From Carya illinoinensis (Eukaryota > Streptophyta > Magnoliopsida > Fagales > Juglandaceae): a DNA stretch of 64,000 nt. The stretch lies in the NCBI RefSeq assembly GCF_018687715.1, contig NC_056759.1:31611385-31675384 (forward strand), read 5' to 3'. The notes under the pieces are model-generated. The model did not search any database, was not told where the DNA came from, and worked only from the letters and a program-made list of their open reading frames with translations. Below, in pieces: positions 21,580 through 33,298 of this stretch (position 1 is the stretch's first letter; each line of letters begins with the position of its first letter). The position numbers and the translations under genes were made by a program.

Positions 21580-24411
21580 TCATTCGAACAAATATGGGTA
21601 CTGCTCCCTCATGTCCGCTGCTCGCTCCCAAGAGAAGTCTTGAGCTAACGGATCTCCCCAAGCCACTTTAACTAAAGGTATCGTCTTGGACCTCAACTGT
21701 TGCTCCTTCCAATCCAAAATCTGCGACGGAACAATTTCGTAAGTGAGATCCGGTTGCAACTGAATACCTGCTGGGTCGACGAAACGTGGCTCTTGCTGTC
21801 CAAAACTCTTCTTCAGGGATGATACGTGGAAGACATCATGAACATCCCCAAAATAATCTGGCAAAGCAACCCTATAGGCGACGGACCCTACTCTCTCCAG
21901 AATCTGAAAAGGGCCGACGTACCTCGGATCTAGTTTCCTTTTCTTACCAAAACGCTTAACACCTCTCATGGGAGAGACTTTAAGATAAACCCAATCACCA
22001 ACTTCAAATGACAATTCTCTCCTCCTGGTATCAGCGTAGCTTTTCTGGCGACTCTGAGCAGCCGCCATTTTGTCTCTGATGATCCGGACTTGGCTTTGCA
22101 TTTCTTGAATTATTTCGGGTCCAATTACCCTACTCTCCCCAACTTCATCCCAACACAAGGGCGACCTACACTTTCTCCCATAAAGAGCTTCATAGGGAGC
22201 CATCTGAATGGTCGCATGGTAGCTGTTATTGTAGGCAAACTCAATGAGCGGCAAATGGTTTTCCCAACTCCCTTGGAACTCCATGACACATGCTCGCAAC
22301 ATGTCTTCCAGGGTCTGTATGGTGCGCTCTGACTGGCCGTCTGTCTGCGGGTGATAAGCAGTACTGAACTTCAACTTAGTGCCCAAAGCTGCCTGCAAAC
22401 TCTTCCAGAACTACGACGTGAACCTCGGGTCTCGGTCCGACACTATACTCTTTGGTATGCCGTGTAGCCGCACTACCTCTTTGACATACAAACGGGTCAA
22501 CTTACCCAAAGAGTCGGTGTTATTAACAGGCAGAAAATGAGCACTCTTCGTTAATCGGTCCACGATCACCCAAACAAAATTCTTCCCACTAGGCGTTCTC
22601 GGCAAACCCACTACGAAGTCCATTGTGATGTCATCCCATTTCCACTCAGGAATAGGGAGGGGTTGGAGCATACCTGCAGGTCTCTGATGCTCGGCCTTTA
22701 CCTGACGGCACGTGTGGCATTTCTCCACATATAAGGCAACGTCCTTCTTCATTCCATCCCACCAGTAATTTTTCTTCAAATCTCGATACATCTTTGTACT
22801 GCCGGGATGAACTGAATACGGGGCCGCATGAGCTTCCGCCATGATCCGTTCTTTGAAATCTGAGTCCTTTGGGACCACTCTGCGATCTCGGAACCGAAGT
22901 ATCCCATTACTATCCATGCTATAGTGCAACGGCCCTCGAGATTTTCGGACTCTTTTCCTGATGTTCAGCAGCTTCGGATCCTTTCTTTGGAGAGCTTTCA
23001 ATTCTTCAAAATCAGTTACCCGAATATCAAGAACTGAAGACAAAATCTCTACTTGCTGCGAACTCTCTATAAGGAGCCTTCTCATCCCACAAAGCAACGA
23101 CTCCAATTCTGACGGCTCGGCTTCATCTTCCAAATGAGACTTCCGGCTCAAAGCATCAGCAACTATATTAGCCTTCCCCAGGTGGTACTTGATCTCACAC
23201 TGATAGTCACTGATTAGCTCCAGCCAACGCCTCTGCCTCATTTTCAGATTTTTCTGGGAAAACAAATGCTTCAAGCTCTTATGATCAGTAAATACCTCGC
23301 AAGCTTCCCCATACAAGAAGTGCCGCCAGATCTTAAGGGCAAAAACAATCGCAGCCAATTCTAGATCATGCGTCGGATAATTCTTTTCATGGTCCTTTAG
23401 CTGACGAGATGCATAGGCTACAACCCATCCTTCCTGCATAAGGACACAACCCAAACCAAACTTAGACGCATCACTGAAGACTACGAATGGCTTATGCGGT
23501 TCTGGGAGTGCTAACACTAGTGCCGTTGTCAACCTGTTCTTCAATTCCTGGAAGCTTCTCTCACACTTCTCTGACCACACAAATTCTGTATTCTTCCGAG
23601 TCAAAGCTGTGAGAGGTCCGGATAGGCGAGCAAAACCCTGTACAAATCTTCGGTAGTAACCGGCGAGCCCCAAGAAACTCCGGATCTCGCGCACTGTAGT
23701 CGGGCGTGGCCATGACAAAATGGCTTCTACCTTGCTAGGATCAACTACCACTCCGCCCCGGGAAATTACATGCCCAAGAAATTTAACTTCTTGCAACCAG
23801 AACTCACACTTGCTGAGCTTGGCGTATAGCTGGTGTTCTCTCAATCTCTCAAGTACCAAACTAAGATGATACACATGCTCTTCAACATCTCGGGAATAAA
23901 TCAGTATATCATCAATAAATACTATCACAAAGGAATCCAGGTAAGGCTGAAACACCCTATTCATTAAATCCATGAACGCTGCAGGGGCATTAGCTAACCC
24001 AAACGGCATCACCTTAAATTCATAATGCCCATACCTCGACCTGAAAGCGGTTTTAGGCACATCCTGGTCTCTGATTCTCAGCTGGTAATATCCCGACCTC
24101 AGATCAATCTTAGAGAACACGGCTGCTCCTTGAAGTTGGTCAAACAAATCATCAATCCGCGGGAGAGGGTATTTATTTTTGATGGTCACCTTGTTCAATT
24201 CCCGATAGTCAATGCACATACGGAGGGTTCCATCTTTCTTCTTAACAAATAAAACTGGTGCACCCCACGGCGACGTACTAGGCTGAATAAATCCCTTCTC
24301 TACCAGTTCTTGCAACTGAGTCTTCAACTCTTTCAATTCAGCCGGTGCCATGCGATAAGGAGCTTTATGCACAGGAGCCGCTCCAGGTTCCAAGTCTATA
24401 ACAAACTCCAT
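21580..24411 (-). pseudogene. Pol of the Tekay-type element: RT, RNase H, integrase, chromodomain
   Basis: One frame runs from 24411 to 21580, broken only by an in-frame TAG at 22411-22413, after SDRDPRFTS and before FWKSLQ. RT motifs include [18 protein letters not shown] and FIDDILIYS, and RNase H includes [16 protein letters not shown] and FTDHKSLKH. Integrase has the HHCC finger (ending CHTCRQVK) and the MDFV and SDRD acidic motifs. The C-terminus, from [10 protein letters not shown] to [15 protein letters not shown], matches a chromodomain that directs integration in chromoviruses. The catalytic residues look intact; only the stop and the upstream frameshift block expression. Confidence 0.93.
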
Positions 24412-24961
24412 CTCCCGAACAGGGGTTGTCCGGGCAAGTCATCCACAAATACATCGGGGAATTCTTCCACAACTGGAATGTCTGCCAAAGACTTCTTCTC
24501 AGACGGCGTGGACACCATCTGCACCAAGAATGCATCCGCTCCCCATGCAATCTCCCGTCTTGCCTGAATCGCCGATATAATTATCGGTTTCTCTTTTAAT
24601 CTACTCCCCACAAATTCCAGACAATCACCATCTGGAAGCTGAAAGTTAATTATCCGACTTCTGCAATTAATACTCGCAGAATATCGGTATAGCCAATCCA
24701 TCCCGAGGATGATATCAAAATCCAACAGCTTAAACACCACCAAATCCGCATCCAAAAATCTTCCCTCAAAAATTAACGGGCATCCCAAAGCAACCTTGGA
24801 ACACCACACCATCTCGCCATCGGGTATAGCCACTACCATAGCCTTCGGCAACGGTTCCGTGACCAAATTATACACCCGAGCAAACGTGGAAGATACAAAC
24901 GACCGTGAAGCACCGGAATCAAACAAAGTACAAGCATAAAACTCATACAAACGGACTCTTC
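24396..24961 (-). pseudogene. Aspartic protease segment of the Tekay-type element
   Basis: Reading from the proposed splice acceptor at 24961, the frame gives GRVRLYEFYACTLFDSGASR with the DSG active site, then ILGMDWLYRYSA, typical of Ty3 proteases. It ends [15 protein letters not shown]. There a one-base shift near 24425 sends the frame to a stop, while [14 protein letters not shown], which should follow, lies in the pol frame. Confidence 0.85.
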
Positions 24962-25060
24962 CTGAACCAAATACACAACCCATGAAATCCAAAAAAAAAA
25001 CGAAGAAACCAAATGCACCAAAAATTAAATCCAACTTAAAAAAATTAAATTAATCCATAC
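24962..25060 (-). other. Putative 99-nt intron between gag and protease
   Basis: On the minus strand ACAG|GTATGG is the donor and a T-rich tract ending TTTGGTTCAG|G is the acceptor. Splicing joins GVITG to RVRLYEF in phase and removes an in-frame TAA that comes four codons after the donor. The segment encodes only hydrophobic, non-conserved residues. Introns in gag-pol are documented for plant Ogre elements; for this lineage it is an inference. Confidence 0.5.
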
Positions 25061-26314
25061 CTGTGATTACTCCAGCATCATGGGTCGCTGGTGCCTCATC
25101 ATCCACCTCTCCGGGTGTGACAGCATAAACCCGGGCTTACACTGCTTGTCTCGGGTTGGTTCTTCCACCGTGTCTACCTCCACGGCTTCCTTGAACTCTG
25201 ACGGGGCAATCCCGAGCAATATGCCCCACTTGGCCGCACCGGTAACACTGGGGTCCGCTACTCGTCCGACACTCGCCCTCATGAGCTCTATTACAAACTC
25301 CACAAACAGGCATACGTCCTCCCATGCGAACACTTGAGGATGCTTAAGGTCGAGTTCCGGTCCGCTGAACAAACTTCTGAGGCGAACCCGAGCTGCTTCC
25401 TTCACCAGAAAAACTCCGCCTCTTTTGCCCTGGAGGGGAGCCCATACTCAGATTATTTTCCCGCTCTATAAGGGTGGCCACATCCACTAACTCCTGAAAA
25501 GTGGATATCCGATGGCTGACCACCATACGGCGTATGTCATGACGCAGCCCCTCCTGGAAACGATCTGCTCGCATCTCCTCAGTGGCGACAAGGTGAGGAG
25601 CAAACCGCTCAAGTTCTATGAACCTCCGGGCGTACAGCTCCACTGTCGCGCCCCCTTGGACCAGATTGGAGAACTCTCTTGCCTTCTGCTTCCTTACCGA
25701 TGCGGGAAAGAAGCGGTCATTGAACTCCTTCTTGAAACGCTGCCAGGTCACCGCAGCGAAGATCCCAGTTCAGATTCCAACAGCACCCTCTTCGTATCCC
25801 ACCAATCAGAAGCGGTACCTTGCAAGAGATAGCTGGCGTAAAGTACTTGCTGTGCCTCAGTGCACCCACACACCTCAAAAGTCTTCTCCAGATCTTTGAT
25901 CCATTTTCCAGCCTGAAGTGGATCCTCATTTCCAGTGAAGTGTGGAGTCTGATGCTCTAGGAAGCGCTCATAGGTGCATCCGGCTTGCACCATGCTACTG
26001 GACCCTCCTGGATACATCCAAGGCCCTCCTTGATATGGCCAGGGACCTCCTGGTTGTGGCCAATACCCTCCTTGTTGCGGACAAGGCTCTCCTGACGGTG
26101 GATAAGGCCCTCCTGATGGTGGACAAGGCCCTCCTGATGGTGGCCAAGGACCCCCTTGTGGTGGCCAAGGTCCTTGTGGTGGCCAAGGCCCTGCCTGTTG
26201 AGACCTCGCACTCTGTTGCATAAACTCCGTCATATGCCGAATTGCTTCGGCTATGGAGTCATCCCTGGAGGTATTGTCCTGTGGTTCTTGAGTATTTTTC
26301 CTTGGTCTCCCCAT
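25061..26314 (-). pseudogene. Gag of the Tekay-type element with CCHC zinc knuckle, broken
   Basis: The start MGRPRKNTQEP at 26314 is followed by a proline/glycine repeat and the retrotransposon gag domain (FTGNEDPLQAGKWIKDLEKT, then GTASDWWDTKR). A one-base frameshift near 25750 moves the rest (TWQRFKKEFNDRFFP) to another frame. In-frame TAA codons occur at 25344-25346, before the knuckle, and at 25137-25139, after it. The knuckle is CYRCGQVGHIARDC (CX2CX4HX4C). The frame then reaches ARVYAVTPGEVDDE, the usual gag end in this lineage. Gag packages the RNA; here it is inactivated. Confidence 0.9.
26020..26200 (-). repeat. In-frame 21-bp repeats encoding GGPxPPS-type units in Gag
   Basis: About nine imperfect repeats of GGPWPPS, GGPCPPS and GGPYPPS type are encoded, seen on the + strand as GGCCCTCCTGATGGTGGACAA-like units. 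The array lies near the Gag N-terminus, before the conserved gag domain. Confidence 0.85.
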
Positions 26315-26579
26315 ACTCTTGTCACAACACTACTCTTGACCCTCCTTTAAGAAAACAAATAAAACCATCATAAAACCAACAAAAACAAAAAACAGCACTA
26401 CACAGCAAGAAACAAAAGAAACCAGCATGCCAAAACATAACTAAATAAAATAAAAACAAGCAAACAACCCCAAACAAATAAAACAAATAAAACAACTATA
26501 CTTAACATAATTTTCAAAACACAACTTTAAAACATTCTGGTACTACCTACGGGACATGTGGTTTTACCCAGAGCCAAAC

Positions 26580-26593
26580 CGCTCTGATACCAC
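26580..26593 (-). other. Primer-binding site, initiator tRNA-Met type
   Basis: The minus strand reads TGGTATCAGAGC just inside the 5' LTR, the standard complement of plant initiator tRNA-Met. Confidence 0.9.
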
Positions 26594-26594
26594 C

Positions 26595-28676
26595 TGTGAC
26601 GCCCCCAAATCCCCACGCCCGAACACGGGGAAATTGAGACATCCGGATGGTGACAACCCGGGTCACCATCCCATCGACGGGTGCCGAGTGTGTGCAAGGC
26701 AACAGATGTGTACAGAGAAACACGCAGCGGATAACGAAAGTCATAACTAAGTACCAGAATTTTTCTTAACGTAATACAAGCTGTTTAAAACGTATATAGA
26801 TAAAATATTACAAAACACAAATACAGTTTTAACAAATATAAAAGATAGCATCAGCAACCCGGCGGAGCCGCATCCTCGGGCTCAGCCTCCTCCTCTTCGT
26901 CCTCTAACTCTGCACCAAAAGCTACGGAACCACAAATGGTACCGCAGGTAAGTAAAACCCAAACACTACCAGATAAAAACACATAAAACTCAAACAAGAT
27001 GCATGAAACATGCCCAATGCACAAAGCCCGAAAAACACCAGTTTTCCACACACGCCAAAAACCCATTTGGCCCAAAAACATATCCTTTCCGAAAAACACG
27101 CCAAAAGTCACATTTGGCCGCCAAAAGTCCATCTGGCCCAATATCTCGCCAGAAGTCCATCTGGCCCACGCCAAAAGTCCCATTTGGCCTCACAAACCAT
27201 TATCCAATTTTAACCGTATGCACCATGACCTCCCCTAGGAGTCATCCGCACACCCTGGCTCCAGTGTCACACCGTAGAGTACCACCACGCATGTGACACC
27301 TAACGAGCGATGCCCAGTTCCGCGCCCCGCGCATGCGTAGCCAAGCATCCTCTAGCCCTCGCCAGTGAAGGGCCACGGAGTCGGTGAGTAGGGCGATGCC
27401 CGGTTCCGCACCCGGCGCGTTCGTAGCCAAGCATCCCCTAGCCCCGCTCCCGTCATCGCTCTCGACAACTCAGGGGACATCACTCAGTTTATTCCGCTCC
27501 CGAGTGACCAGAGGAGCTCCACCGAGATAATAACCCATCTCGGCTTGGGCTCGTGATACACACGCACCCGCAATACACTTACGCCAATACACAGGCTTTT
27601 CACATAAATCCACAAACACACGTGCATGCACTATGTAATGCCATAACAATGCATAATAAAATAATCCAACAATCATAAATCAAATAAACAGGCAACTCCG
27701 TCCTCCATCCATCCTACCCCCGAAACTCCTCGGACTCAGTCCGGAATCAACAACCAACAACAATAAATAATTGAATGAGTAATATATATTAAAATCTGAA
27801 AATAGGGTTTGATAAATACTTACAGCGCTATATGGCAATTTTAGAAAACAAGCGGCGTCGCAAACGGCGCCGGAAAAGCAACGTCACAGTGAAAATTCAC
27901 TGTGGCCGTGGGTTTGAAAAACCCACTTTTGAACGGGGACAAACTAGGACACGAGATTGATAGGGAATGGTCTAGGCATGGTTGTGAAGTTATTGGAAGT
28001 GGTGGTTGGCCGTGGGTGGCGGCGGAATCGCCGGAAATGGCCGGATTACCCAAAACGGAAACTAAGCTCGTAGGAGCTGTTCCGGTGGTCGTTGGAGGCC
28101 GGAAATGGGTGGGTTAGGACGGCAAGGAGTCGGTGATGAAGTGGTGAAGAAATGGTGGCCGGAGGTGGAGCGACGGCGGCGGATCGGAGCGAAAACCGTG
28201 CGGCTTTGTTGGGCTTTTTCCGGCCAAATAGCCGGCCGGTTGGGGGTGAGCTTGGGTGGGGTGGTGCACCAGAGGGAGGGGAAGAGAATGGGACCGGTGG
28301 GGGGCCGAACGGTGGCCGGACGGCGGCGGTCTGAGCTGATGAAGGGGACGTCGGCGTGAGGGAGAGGGAGGAGAGAGAGAGAGAGCTCGGGGGGGTCCGA
28401 ACGCGGGGAGAGAGAAGAGAGAAAAGAAAAAAAGACAAAAAGGAAAAAGATGTGAAAAGAAATGAGGTCCAATCCTCACTCCGGGAAAACGAAACAAACC
28501 GCCGAAAAGATTAAAACCACAAAACAACTAAAAGAAATAAAACACAACCTCAAATAAATTAAATTAAATTAAAAACTAATTTTAAAACGCAAATGAATTA
28601 AAATAATAAACTAATATATTAATTAAAATAAAAACAACCATTTAAGCGAAAATACACTTAAAAGCGGGTCATCACA
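26595..28676 (-). repeat. 5' LTR (element orientation) of the Tekay-type element
   Basis: This 2082-bp partner of 19380-21462 borders the primer-binding site and is followed by the target duplication ACGTA at 28677-28681. It would hold the promoter for minus-strand transcription. Confidence 0.95.
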
Positions 28677-28807
28677 ACGTAAGAACTACGTGCAGTGATT
28701 TTCACAAAACTACCACTTTCCCACGAACGATTTTTGACCTGTGAATCTACTTGTGCAGCATATGTCTCCCGAAAGTTGCTAGAAAGTTGTAAATCTATTT
28801 TTTCAGC
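28677..28807 (-). pseudogene. 5' part of a host exon split by a retrotransposon
   Basis: A T-rich tract ending TTTTGTTTTAG precedes GCTGAA at 28807, a good acceptor; the in-frame codon just before it is a stop (TAG), so the frame really begins here. The open frame (SSNFRETYAAQVDSQVKNRS, then SGSFVKITARSS) reaches the target duplication and continues at 19374. The product is not recognised. No further exons of this gene were identified on either side, so it may be a gene relic. Confidence 0.5.
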
Positions 28808-29544
28808 CTAAAACAAAATAAAAATAAGTATGAAAAATCTTGATAGACAAAATAAGTGAATGGACGAAAGAGAAGGAGGAGGAGGAAGAGGAAGTCGATG
28901 CCTCATTCCCTTTTGGTGAAAATTAGGTCAGGAACCCTTTATTTTTTACGATATAAAGAGAAAAGGGGGGCAAGGAGGCGCCTAGGGTTTTTTTGACGTT
29001 TTGATTGCATCTTGCTTAACCTCTGCCCTTTTGTGTTATAATTAGTATATATTGTAAAAGATTATTGGATTTAATTAGAAGTTAGAAAACCGACTAAATT
29101 ACTAATTATGACTTTGGTAGGTAGAAATACTTTGACATACTATAGAAACTAGTAGTCATGCGAAAACTTTATTTAAAATATTTTATTGAAATTGTGACTC
29201 TTTAAATTAATTAGATTTTATTTGTTGAAAACAGCGTGGAAAAAAGCAAAATGTTTGAAAACTTTATTTATCAAGCCGGCCCACCTCTGTTTGTTTGGTT
29301 GAAAAACATTCAATGCAAATTATCATGCGAGGCATGGGAGTAGGAATAGAGAGAAATTTGAGGTGATGTCGGATGAAGCTAAAGGAAGATATGATTGCCC
29401 CTTTTATGTTCATAACCTTTGAAATTTCAGTAATATAAGAAAACGGTAGTTGGAGACAAACGAAAGCTGTAAAGCGAATAAAAGACTTTTGTGCAGAGAA
29501 AATGAGGAAAAGACACATGTATTTTCCACGTATGTAAGGAAGAC
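28808..29544. other. Intergenic or intronic DNA
   Basis: No supported gene is seen. A GGA-rich block lies at 28869-28893; its minus-strand reading (CTTCCTCTTCCTCCTCC) could be a leader or an early exon of the disrupted gene, but nothing confirms this. Confidence 0.4.
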
Positions 29545-32040
29545 CTACCTTATCAGTTTTAGACCCTTCACAAAATGAGGAAGACCCTCATAATCAATCC
29601 ATTGTTGGGACACTCCATCTGCACCCTTCTTCACTAAAAAATCCACCACAGCATTCGCTTCTCTATATATATGTTGAATAGAGCAAGAAATTTGAAACAA
29701 TATTTGCATAATATCCTCCCAAAAATCTTCTAAATACCATATTCCACATCTAGCCTTATTGATCCATTCCACAACTAATCCATCTCAATTTCCAGCCGAC
29801 TCACTCCCATCTTTTGACATATCTGTAGACCATGCAACAATGCTTTCATTTTGGCAAAATTATTTATACCATGCCCAAGAGACTCTGAGAAAGCCATGTG
29901 AAGCTCCCCTTTATAATTCCTCAATATTCCACCAACTCCTGTTCTTCATGGATTACCAATGCAGAAGCCATCTACATTCATTTTATACCAACCTGCTTGA
30001 GGTTTACTCCAATGCACTAGCCAAGTCTTCACAGACTTTGGTAAACGAACCTGAATATTCAGATCTTTCAAGATATTTTCATCCACAATGGACAGCTACT
30101 TAGCTTCTCTAAGCTTCATTGCAACATGACCCAACCAGAATTTAATTGATTGCCATGTACCTTCAAGCGATTCAACCTTCCCTTCCATTCTAGCAGCACA
30201 TCTCCAATTCCATAACTTCCACGTAACAATGGATGGCAATACTCCTAGAAGAGACCCCACATGAGAATTCCCCTTTGCTCTTCTAAACCATTGTTCCACT
30301 ATTTCACGCCAGCTCCCTAACCTCAATCTCATTCCCGATTGGTCAGCACATTTCTTCCAAATGACTCGCGCAAAAACTCCTATGGCCAAGACATGGTTAA
30401 AATCTTCATACTTTCCATCTACACAACATTCACATTTTGACACAATAGGAATTCCTATTCTTCTCAAACAATTATGTACACTTAAACAATCATTATATGT
30501 CTTCCACATGGTAATAGATATTTTTTTCGACACTGCGGCATGCCACACCCACTTCGACCAAGGCAATTCCTGAGCTTTAAGTCTAATGCAATCCTATGCC
30601 GATTTAGTGTTGAACTTACCATTTTTTTCCCATATAAGTAAATCCTCTCCTAATTTTTCCTTCCCAACACCTCCACGATTTCCTCCAACTTCTAAACCCC
30701 AACTAGCTGAGCAATTTTTTCTTGGTCCCATCCATTCTCTACCAAAACTTCCATAAGTTTCAGATCAGATTTGCCTACCAGACTCATTTGGTCACATAAA
30801 GCCCCCGAATCCATCCATTTATCTTTCCAAAATAAGACATTACCTTGCTTGATTTTCTAGGTACGAGTACCCCGACTTGAGTCCCCTAGAGACCAATGCG
30901 TAGATTTGATATACTTTTCTCTAAAGAACTGCGCCCAAAGTGATTTCCCTGACATTAGACACCATGCTAATTTTATATGAAGAGATTTTTGAACCTCTTG
31001 AAAATTTCTAATACCAATGCCACCTTCTTTCGTAGGCCTACAAATCTTGCCCCAAGCCATCCATTTTTTATTCTCTTCCTTCAAAAACTCCCTAAAAAAA
31101 TGTACTTAACAACCTATTCAATTTTGAAATGACTGCCTTTGGAACACTACTCATGCTAGCAAATGCATAGGTAAGCTCATAAGGACATGGCGAAGTAAAA
31201 GAATTTGAGCACCTTTAGAAAGAATTTTTTGCATCCATCCTCCAATCTTACTCCTTACTCTGCTAATAAGCTCCTCAAAATCACTAATCTTCAAACTTCC
31301 AGACACAATTGGAGCCCCGAGATATTTAATGGGAAAGTTGCCTTGACTGAACCCCGAGTGCCTTAGCAAGGCCCTTCTTCGGTGAGATGGAATAAGTTTT
31401 GAGAAAAATATGCACGATTTTTCCTTCCTAACAACCTGACTTGTCCACTTCTCATACATATTTAGAACTTCCATAATCATCCTTATGGGCGAACTGCTTC
31501 CATTAGAAATTATTACAATATCATTAGCATATAGTAAATGAGAAATGTGAGGAGTACCTCTAGCTTGTAAAAAAGCACCAATCTGACCCTGATCAAACTC
31601 CCTCTTCATCAGTCTTGTTAGAATTTCTTTCAAGACAATGAAAAGATATGAAGACAAAGGATCTCCCTGCCTTAACCCTCTTCCACTTTTAAAGAAGCCT
31701 TTTGATGTTCCATTCATTCATAACCACCAAGAACCATGGGGTTATTGCACACTGTCTAGTCAATTGACAAACAATGGAAGAAAAACCAAAGGAGCTTAAC
31801 ACATGAAAAGCGAAATCCCACTCCACACTATCATAGGCCTTGGCCATATCAATTTTAAGCATCACATTCTCTCCCCTACAAAGCTTATTTATACTGTGGA
31901 TCATCTCTTAAGCAAGACTCATGTTCTCCAAAATGCTTCTCCAAGGAGTAAGGCCTTGGAATTAAGTAAACGTGCATTAATTCTAGCCGATAAAAATGTG
32001 TTACAAAGATAAAATTCTGTGGACAATAATATATATCATA
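29545..32040 (-). pseudogene. 5'-truncated, decayed LINE (L1-type) ORF2
   Basis: Conserved blocks occur in the correct order on the minus strand. A region resembling QG..PGRSI (about 31950-32020) is followed by DMAKAYDSVEWDF (31860-31820). Next come GLRQGDPLSSYLF (near 31680) and the catalytic box mutated from YADD to YANDIVI (near 31525). IKYLGAP follows, then a zf-RVT region (WKTYNDCLSVHNCLRRIGI and CECC, 30566-30096), and an RNase H-like end with YREANAVVDFLVKKGA (29545-29772). The blocks lie in different frames separated by stops and shifts, so it is dead. The endonuclease half is absent. No poly(A) tail was found. Confidence 0.85.
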
Positions 32041-33298
32041 TATTAATCCACTCCTACTACTAGATATAAAGATTTTATATTCAGACCCACCATAAAAATT
32101 TTGCTTCTTTAATGTAATTACACGCCATGCATGCAAGGCGGATAGAGATGGAAATTTAGAACTAGCTAGAAAGGGAAATGATGGTGTCCGATCTATTTTG
32201 CGGATAAAAGTGGGCTGGATCACTAAGCCTACAATTAAGATATGATAGGCTATCATTATTCTTAAGATATATGGCATGCTCATGACTACACCCTGCATCA
32301 TCTCCAAGGACAGAGTAATGGCAGGATTATTGCCAAGGATTTTGCATGAAAAACTGTGAGAATGATCAGTAGTTTGACACTTGACAATGGCAACTTCTAC
32401 ATCAGCTATTACATAATCATGTTCTTAAAATAAAATAAAGGAAAAACATCGCTAATACCCCCTTAATTATGCTTCGTGTCCTTTGTCTTTTAAGACCTAG
32501 AATATTCTAATTTTGCACATCTAAAGATTGACCCTTTATCAAAATATTCTACAAACTTGTCTCTCAATTTTTCATCCAAAGTTTATAAAAAATCATTATT
32601 TATGCCTATACCCTTCCAAAGGAACAAAAATATATAGATAAAATGAAAAGCAATGGCTATTGCTCATGGCCGAAGAGGGTAGAAGGCGAACTACTCTATG
32701 CCCAACATTTTCAGAAATTGTTATTTCATCTGTTCAAGTAAAAAGTATTTGCTTTGTTTGTGTCGATGGCTTGGGTTTGAGGTCCGTCCTTTGTGGTCTT
32801 GGGCTCGAAACAGGCGGCCTGCCTTAGTACATGTACTGTTACAAAGTTAATACTGGTTTGAATCTCTGGCACAAGCTTCAGAATTATAGATTCATGGTTT
32901 TGTGAGCTTATTGAACTGTTAAAAACACTTTAAAAAATCCACTTTCCAAGGTAAGGAAATACTGATCTCGGAATATGCTTCGACTATCAAGTAAGAACAC
33001 CAAAAAAGACCATGCCAGGGATAAATCACGTAGGTTGTATTAGACTTTGGACTCAGATTAATATTGTAGTTTACAAAAAAAAACCAGTACTCCTTTACAG
33101 ATACCCAGTTCATCTTTGTTACAGGAATTTCATCTGAGCCCCAAACAAGCAACTGCACATGATCGAAACTTCTTTATCGCTTGATACTAGCAACAGGTAA
33201 TGACACCAACTTCCATCTGGTATGGTTAGAAGAAACAGGTTATGATCCATAAGACAAGGAATGTGTATCCAAGAAAACCAGATTAATGGCGCCTCTGT
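32041..33298. other. Intergenic DNA downstream of the malate dehydrogenase gene
   Basis: No supported ORF is seen. The part next to 33298 must hold the 3' UTR of the minus-strand malate dehydrogenase gene; its end cannot be fixed. Confidence 0.5.

Larger units (their letters stand above)
19380..28676 (-). mobile_element. Ty3 chromovirus LTR retrotransposon (Tekay/Del type)
   Basis: The LTRs 19380-21462 and 26595-28676 begin TGTGACGCCC and end GGTCATCACA, and are flanked by ACGTA duplications (19375-19379 and 28677-28681). Domain order on the minus strand is gag, CCHC knuckle, protease, RT, RNase H, integrase and a C-terminal chromodomain, the order of Tekay/Del chromoviruses. By eye the LTRs differ at roughly 25 sites plus one indel, about 1.2 percent, so the insertion is young. 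Even so, two frameshifts and three stops interrupt the coding region. It inserted in an exon-like frame, in the same orientation. Confidence 0.95.

Noticed and set aside
31885..32307. 140-aa open frame on the minus strand upstream of the LINE RT
   Set aside because: Its downstream end is an out-of-frame reading of LINE sequence (the true frame has RSILENMSLA before a stop); the upstream part has no similarity.
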